Assembly (NCBI GenBank): GCA_007131745.1
Contig: SLPX01000076.1
Coordinates: 1-8,854, forward strand
DNA length: 8,854 nucleotides
Direction of reading: 5' to 3'
DNA from: Myxococcales bacterium
GTDB lineage: Bacteria; Myxococcota; Polyangia; HGW-17; SLPX01
Shown: positions 6,300 through 8,854 of the stretch, piece after piece
How the letters are laid out: each line of letters opens with the position of its first letter
How positions within the stretch are numbered: the stretch's first letter is position 1
Notes under the pieces: model-generated
Databases searched by the model: none
What the model was told of the DNA's origin: nothing
Seen by the model: only the letters and a program-made list of their open reading frames with translations
Program-made: the position numbers and the translations under genes

Positions 6300-8273
6300 A
6301 TGTTCCATTCAGAATCGAAAAAACACCCGAAACGAAACTGCAGAAAATTGTTGATTTCCGCGGTCTCGATAGTTTGCTCTCTTCTATTCTTGTCGTGCGA
6401 AAAAGACAAAGGATATTCCTCGACCCGTGCACTGGTCGAAGTTGAATACCCTGATGACGAAGAATTGCTGTTCCGGTTGCCCTGGCCGAACGATGTACGG
6501 CGTTATGCGGACGGAACACTTGACCTGGCGGGTTTTCCTGCCAATACCCCCATGGTTCAAAGCTACCTGAACACCTTTGACGGCATACTGGACGGTTTCG
6601 GAACCCAGGGAGCAATCTATTTTCGCTTTTCCGGCCCTCTTGACGAAACAAGTCTTCCAGGATCACCGGATGAAACACTTAAACCTGACGCTACCGTGTA
6701 TCTCGTGGACATCACATCCGGCTCCGATACATACGGCTCCAGGATTCCACTCCAGGTTTCGTACAAGGACGACCGTCAATCAGTGGGCAGATTCTCGCTG
6801 GCCCTTCTTCCAGTCCATGGGTTTCCCTTGCGGCCGGAGACGACCTACGCTGCGATTGTGACATCCACGGCAAGGGGAGACGACGGAAAACCAATCAGAA
6901 AAGGCAGGGACATGAACAAGCTTCTTTCCCGCAACACTCCTTCGGGAGACCTGATGGAAAGAGCCTGGCAAACGTACGCTCCCTTGAGGCAATTCCTGGA
7001 AGCTACCGGAAAGAACAACATTGCATCAGCCGCGGTTTTCACAACGCAGGAACCTGTGTCTCTCATGGGAGCAATCAGGAGAGTGATATACGAAGACCTT
7101 CCGGAGCCACCGGTCCCCCTGGATTTCGATTACACGATCCAGGGAAACGGCTACCATCTGTTTTCGGGAATGTTTGAAGTTCCGGTTTTCCAAAACGGTG
7201 AACCACCATACAGGCGGGAGGGAGGCGGGATCGAAACGGATGAAAACGACCGGCCTATCCTTGTCCGCACTGAACCCATACGATTCGCTGTGAGCATTCC
7301 GGAAGGCGAAATGCCGGACCCCGGATGGCCAATAGTGATTTACGCCCATGGAACGGGAGGAGATTACCTTTCCTTTCACCGTTCCGGGGCTGCAGCAAAC
7401 CTTGCTCAAATAGCTGAGCCGGTCGAAGGAGGCTTTGCGGTGCTGGGGGTTGATCAGGTTCAACACGGCACCCGTTGCGGGGAGCTGACATGCAACCCCG
7501 AAATGGATTTCTTCAATTTCAACAACCCGATCGCGGGCAGAGACAACGTCCGCCAGGGAGGCGCTGACAATTTTCAGGCGGTGCGGTTGATAAAAAACAT
7601 GAATATGGACCCGGCCCCGGGAGCTGAAATTCCCATTCGTTTCGACCCTGAAAAGATCTATTTCATGGGTCACTCTCAAGGAGGGCTTACCGGACCACCT
7701 TTCCTTGCATACGAACCGGAAGTAAAAGCAGCTGTTCTGTCGGGTGCGGGCGGCAACATGATATTGTCGATGCTTCAAAAAGACGAACCCGTGGATATCC
7801 CCACCCTAGTCACGATCATGCTGGGCGAGGATTTTCCGGTTGACCGGTTTCACCCCGTCTTGACCCTCATACAGACTTTTATCGAACCCGCGGATGCCAT
7901 CAACTACGGTCGCCTGATAACCACTGAACCGCCCGATGGATGCGGGCCGACTTCGATCTATCAAAGTCAGGGACTTGTAGATCGCTATACCCCACCGGAC
8001 TTGATGGAAGCACTCGGCGTTTCACTGGGTCTTACATGGGTCGGCCGGCGCGTCACGGACAACGAAGTCTTCGCCCTGGCGGGGCAAGCCGACCCCCAGC
8101 CCAGGCCGGTTTCGGGAAACATCGGAGGCGGCGAAGCAACAGGCGTATTCATCCAGTACAGCGCGCCCGAAGGCCGCGATGGACATTTCGTAGTGTTCGA
8201 TCTCGAAGAAGCTCGGCGTGATTACGCCCTGTTTCTGGCCACCGCCGCGGTGGAGGGAATCCCGGTTTTTTAG
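6300..8273 (+). CDS. Lipoprotein alpha/beta hydrolase, VolA/virulence-factor-lipase-like
   Basis: A 657-residue probable lipase, esterase or lysophospholipase anchored to the envelope. Seen: a basic n-region (KKHPKRNCRK), a hydrophobic stretch at 17-32 and a lipobox-like LLFLSC with Cys33 as the likely lipidated residue. An N-terminal region (about 45-255) has the PWPND ... DGTLDL start and the Tyr-rich beta-type segments characteristic, from memory, of the bacterial virulence factor lipase N-terminal domain. A hydrolase domain (about 325-650) follows, with oxyanion-region HGTGG (350-354), nucleophile elbow GHSQGG (Ser459), a likely acid Asp561 in GLVDRYTPP, and a likely base His629 in RDGHFV. 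Ser459 is clear; the Asp and His are inferred from order and spacing. The family includes Vibrio VolA, a surface lysophospholipase; substrate and surface exposure are unproven here. No other start in the frame keeps the charged n-region, so the ATG is well supported despite a weak ribosome binding site. Confidence 0.8.
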   Translation: MFHSESKKHPKRNCRKLLISAVSIVCSLLFLSCEKDKGYSSTRALVEVEYPDDEELLFRLPWPNDVRRYADGTLDLAGFPANTPMVQSYLNTFDGILDGFGTQGAIYFRFSGPLDETSLPGSPDETLKPDATVYLVDITSGSDTYGSRIPLQVSYKDDRQSVGRFSLALLPVHGFPLRPETTYAAIVTSTARGDDGKPIRKGRDMNKLLSRNTPSGDLMERAWQTYAPLRQFLEATGKNNIASAAVFTTQEPVSLMGAIRRVIYEDLPEPPVPLDFDYTIQGNGYHLFSGMFEVPVFQNGEPPYRREGGGIETDENDRPILVRTEPIRFAVSIPEGEMPDPGWPIVIYAHGTGGDYLSFHRSGAAANLAQIAEPVEGGFAVLGVDQVQHGTRCGELTCNPEMDFFNFNNPIAGRDNVRQGGADNFQAVRLIKNMNMDPAPGAEIPIRFDPEKIYFMGHSQGGLTGPPFLAYEPEVKAAVLSGAGGNMILSMLQKDEPVDIPTLVTIMLGEDFPVDRFHPVLTLIQTFIEPADAINYGRLITTEPPDGCGPTSIYQSQGLVDRYTPPDLMEALGVSLGLTWVGRRVTDNEVFALAGQADPQPRPVSGNIGGGEATGVFIQYSAPEGRDGHFVVFDLEEARRDYALFLATAAVEGIPVF

Positions 8274-8286
8274 AAATCAGCAATTG

Positions 8287-8844
8287 TCAAGGCATCATGC
8301 CAATAGGAGGAACGCAAACGGTCTGGCCCGCCATATTCATCGGGTCATCACACTCGTAACCTTCAGTCTCCCGGCAATCACTGTTTTGCTGGCAGGGTTC
8401 CAGGCATTTAGAAGCTATCTGCAAATCCACGCAGACTCCACCGGGAGCACAAGGATCCGGCTCACCAGGCGTACAATCCGCGCTACAGTACCCTCCCGGA
8501 AATTCAACTTGCAAAAAACCTTCTCCAACAACGGTCAAACACTCGGCAGTCAAATCGCCCGGTGGATCACAATCCCCGTGCGCGCTGCATGGATCTCCTA
8601 TTTCTCCTTCACCTACAACGGCTCCATCAATCTCTACAAACGCATCTATATCATGCGCAGCATCGATTTGCTCTGCAGCGTCGATATCAATGTAAGCATC
8701 AGGCCAGACAATCGCATCCACAGCTGCATCGAAATAATGATGGTTGTGATTCTCATTCGTCCCCGAATCATCATCCCCACCGCAACCGAAAGACAAAACA
8801 CCGCAAGCCACGACCAACACGGCTGTTTTGATTAGGATATTCAA
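8287..8844 (-). CDS. Cys-rich lipoprotein with Asp-Ala-rich linker, start uncertain
   Basis: An exported protein of about 185 residues; function not recognised. Seen: a short signal sequence (MNILIK plus a hydrophobic stretch) ending LSFGC followed by GGDDD, so Cys21 is the likely lipid anchor; VVAC at 11-14 is a second, less likely lipobox. A low-complexity linker (about 25-75) follows, with a small His cluster (NHNHHY) and repeated Asp-Ala units such as IDAAEQIDAAHDIDA. The C-terminal domain (about 83-180) has 12 cysteines (86, 92, 102, 120, 124, 132, 138, 147, 151, 157, 165, 177), enough for six disulfides. This architecture is common in Myxococcota-like proteomes. The leftmost visible start is a TTG (8842-8844) with no ribosome binding site in the ten bases left, and the frame stays open to the window edge. 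The true start may therefore lie outside, adding a few residues to the n-region. It ends 13 bases from the convergent hydrolase gene. Confidence 0.75.
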   Translation of the reverse strand: MNILIKTAVLVVACGVLSFGCGGDDDSGTNENHNHHYFDAAVDAIVWPDAYIDIDAAEQIDAAHDIDAFVEIDGAVVGEGEIGDPCSAHGDCDPPGDLTAECLTVVGEGFLQVEFPGGYCSADCTPGEPDPCAPGGVCVDLQIASKCLEPCQQNSDCRETEGYECDDPMNMAGQTVCVPPIGMMP

Positions 8845-8854
8845 GCTTGAACTC

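Noticed and set aside
6124..6678. 184-residue open frame on the minus strand across the intergenic region and the hydrolase start
   Set aside because: It overlaps the well-supported signal peptide and N-terminal domain of the hydrolase, shows no recognisable motif and has an irregular composition rich in Cys, Arg and Ser.
7026..7778. 250-residue open frame on the minus strand
   Set aside because: Antisense to the hydrolase domain, including its GHSQGG motif; no domain or ribosome binding site stands out.
8239..8271. CCACCG/CGGTGG inverted repeat followed by a T-run near the end of the hydrolase gene
   Set aside because: The stem ends 12 bases before the T-run and lies in coding sequence; the hairpin next to the T-run has only three base pairs. 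Not a credible terminator.
8218..8835. 205-residue open frame on the plus strand
   Set aside because: Antisense to the Cys-rich lipoprotein, whose regular Cys pattern, signal sequence and acidic linker are far more protein-like.

Overview
The window holds five protein-coding genes and no RNA gene, mobile element or CRISPR array that I can support. Base composition is moderate and looks even throughout, and nothing suggests recent transfer. The organism is probably a Gram-negative, deltaproteobacteria-like bacterium, perhaps Myxococcota or a relative. This rests mainly on two lipoprotein-type secreted proteins, one with an Asp-Ala-rich linker followed by a cysteine-rich domain, plus a large soluble PAS-type hybrid histidine kinase. 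It is an inference from style, not a taxonomic assignment.

Layout. Bases 1-2234 (+) encode the C-terminal three quarters of a YgfK-type iron-sulfur flavoprotein; its start lies outside the window. It runs convergently into a dihydrolipoyl dehydrogenase gene (2285-3688, -), and a 50-base gap carries an inverted repeat with a T-tract that would terminate the dehydrogenase transcript. Upstream of the dehydrogenase on the same strand is a 760-residue hybrid sensor kinase (3757-6039, -). The two are 59-68 bases apart and may be co-transcribed. About 260 bases of non-coding DNA then separate the kinase from a divergent lipoprotein alpha/beta hydrolase of the VolA or bacterial virulence-factor-lipase type (6300-8273, +). 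Only 13 bases further on it meets a convergent Cys-rich lipoprotein gene (8287-8844, -), whose start is at or beyond the right edge.

Functional reading. The left half concerns cytoplasmic redox chemistry: an NAD(P)H-linked Fe-S flavoprotein and a lipoamide dehydrogenase, with a soluble two-component sensor next to them. The right half concerns the cell surface: a probable lipase or esterase and a disulfide-rich protein, both apparently lipid-anchored. No new multi-gene system is evident. The points most worth a second look are the altered ATP-lid (G2) motif and the pseudo-receiver N-terminus of the kinase, the corrected GTG start of that kinase, the hydrolase lipoprotein, and the Asp-Ala/Cys-rich lipoprotein.
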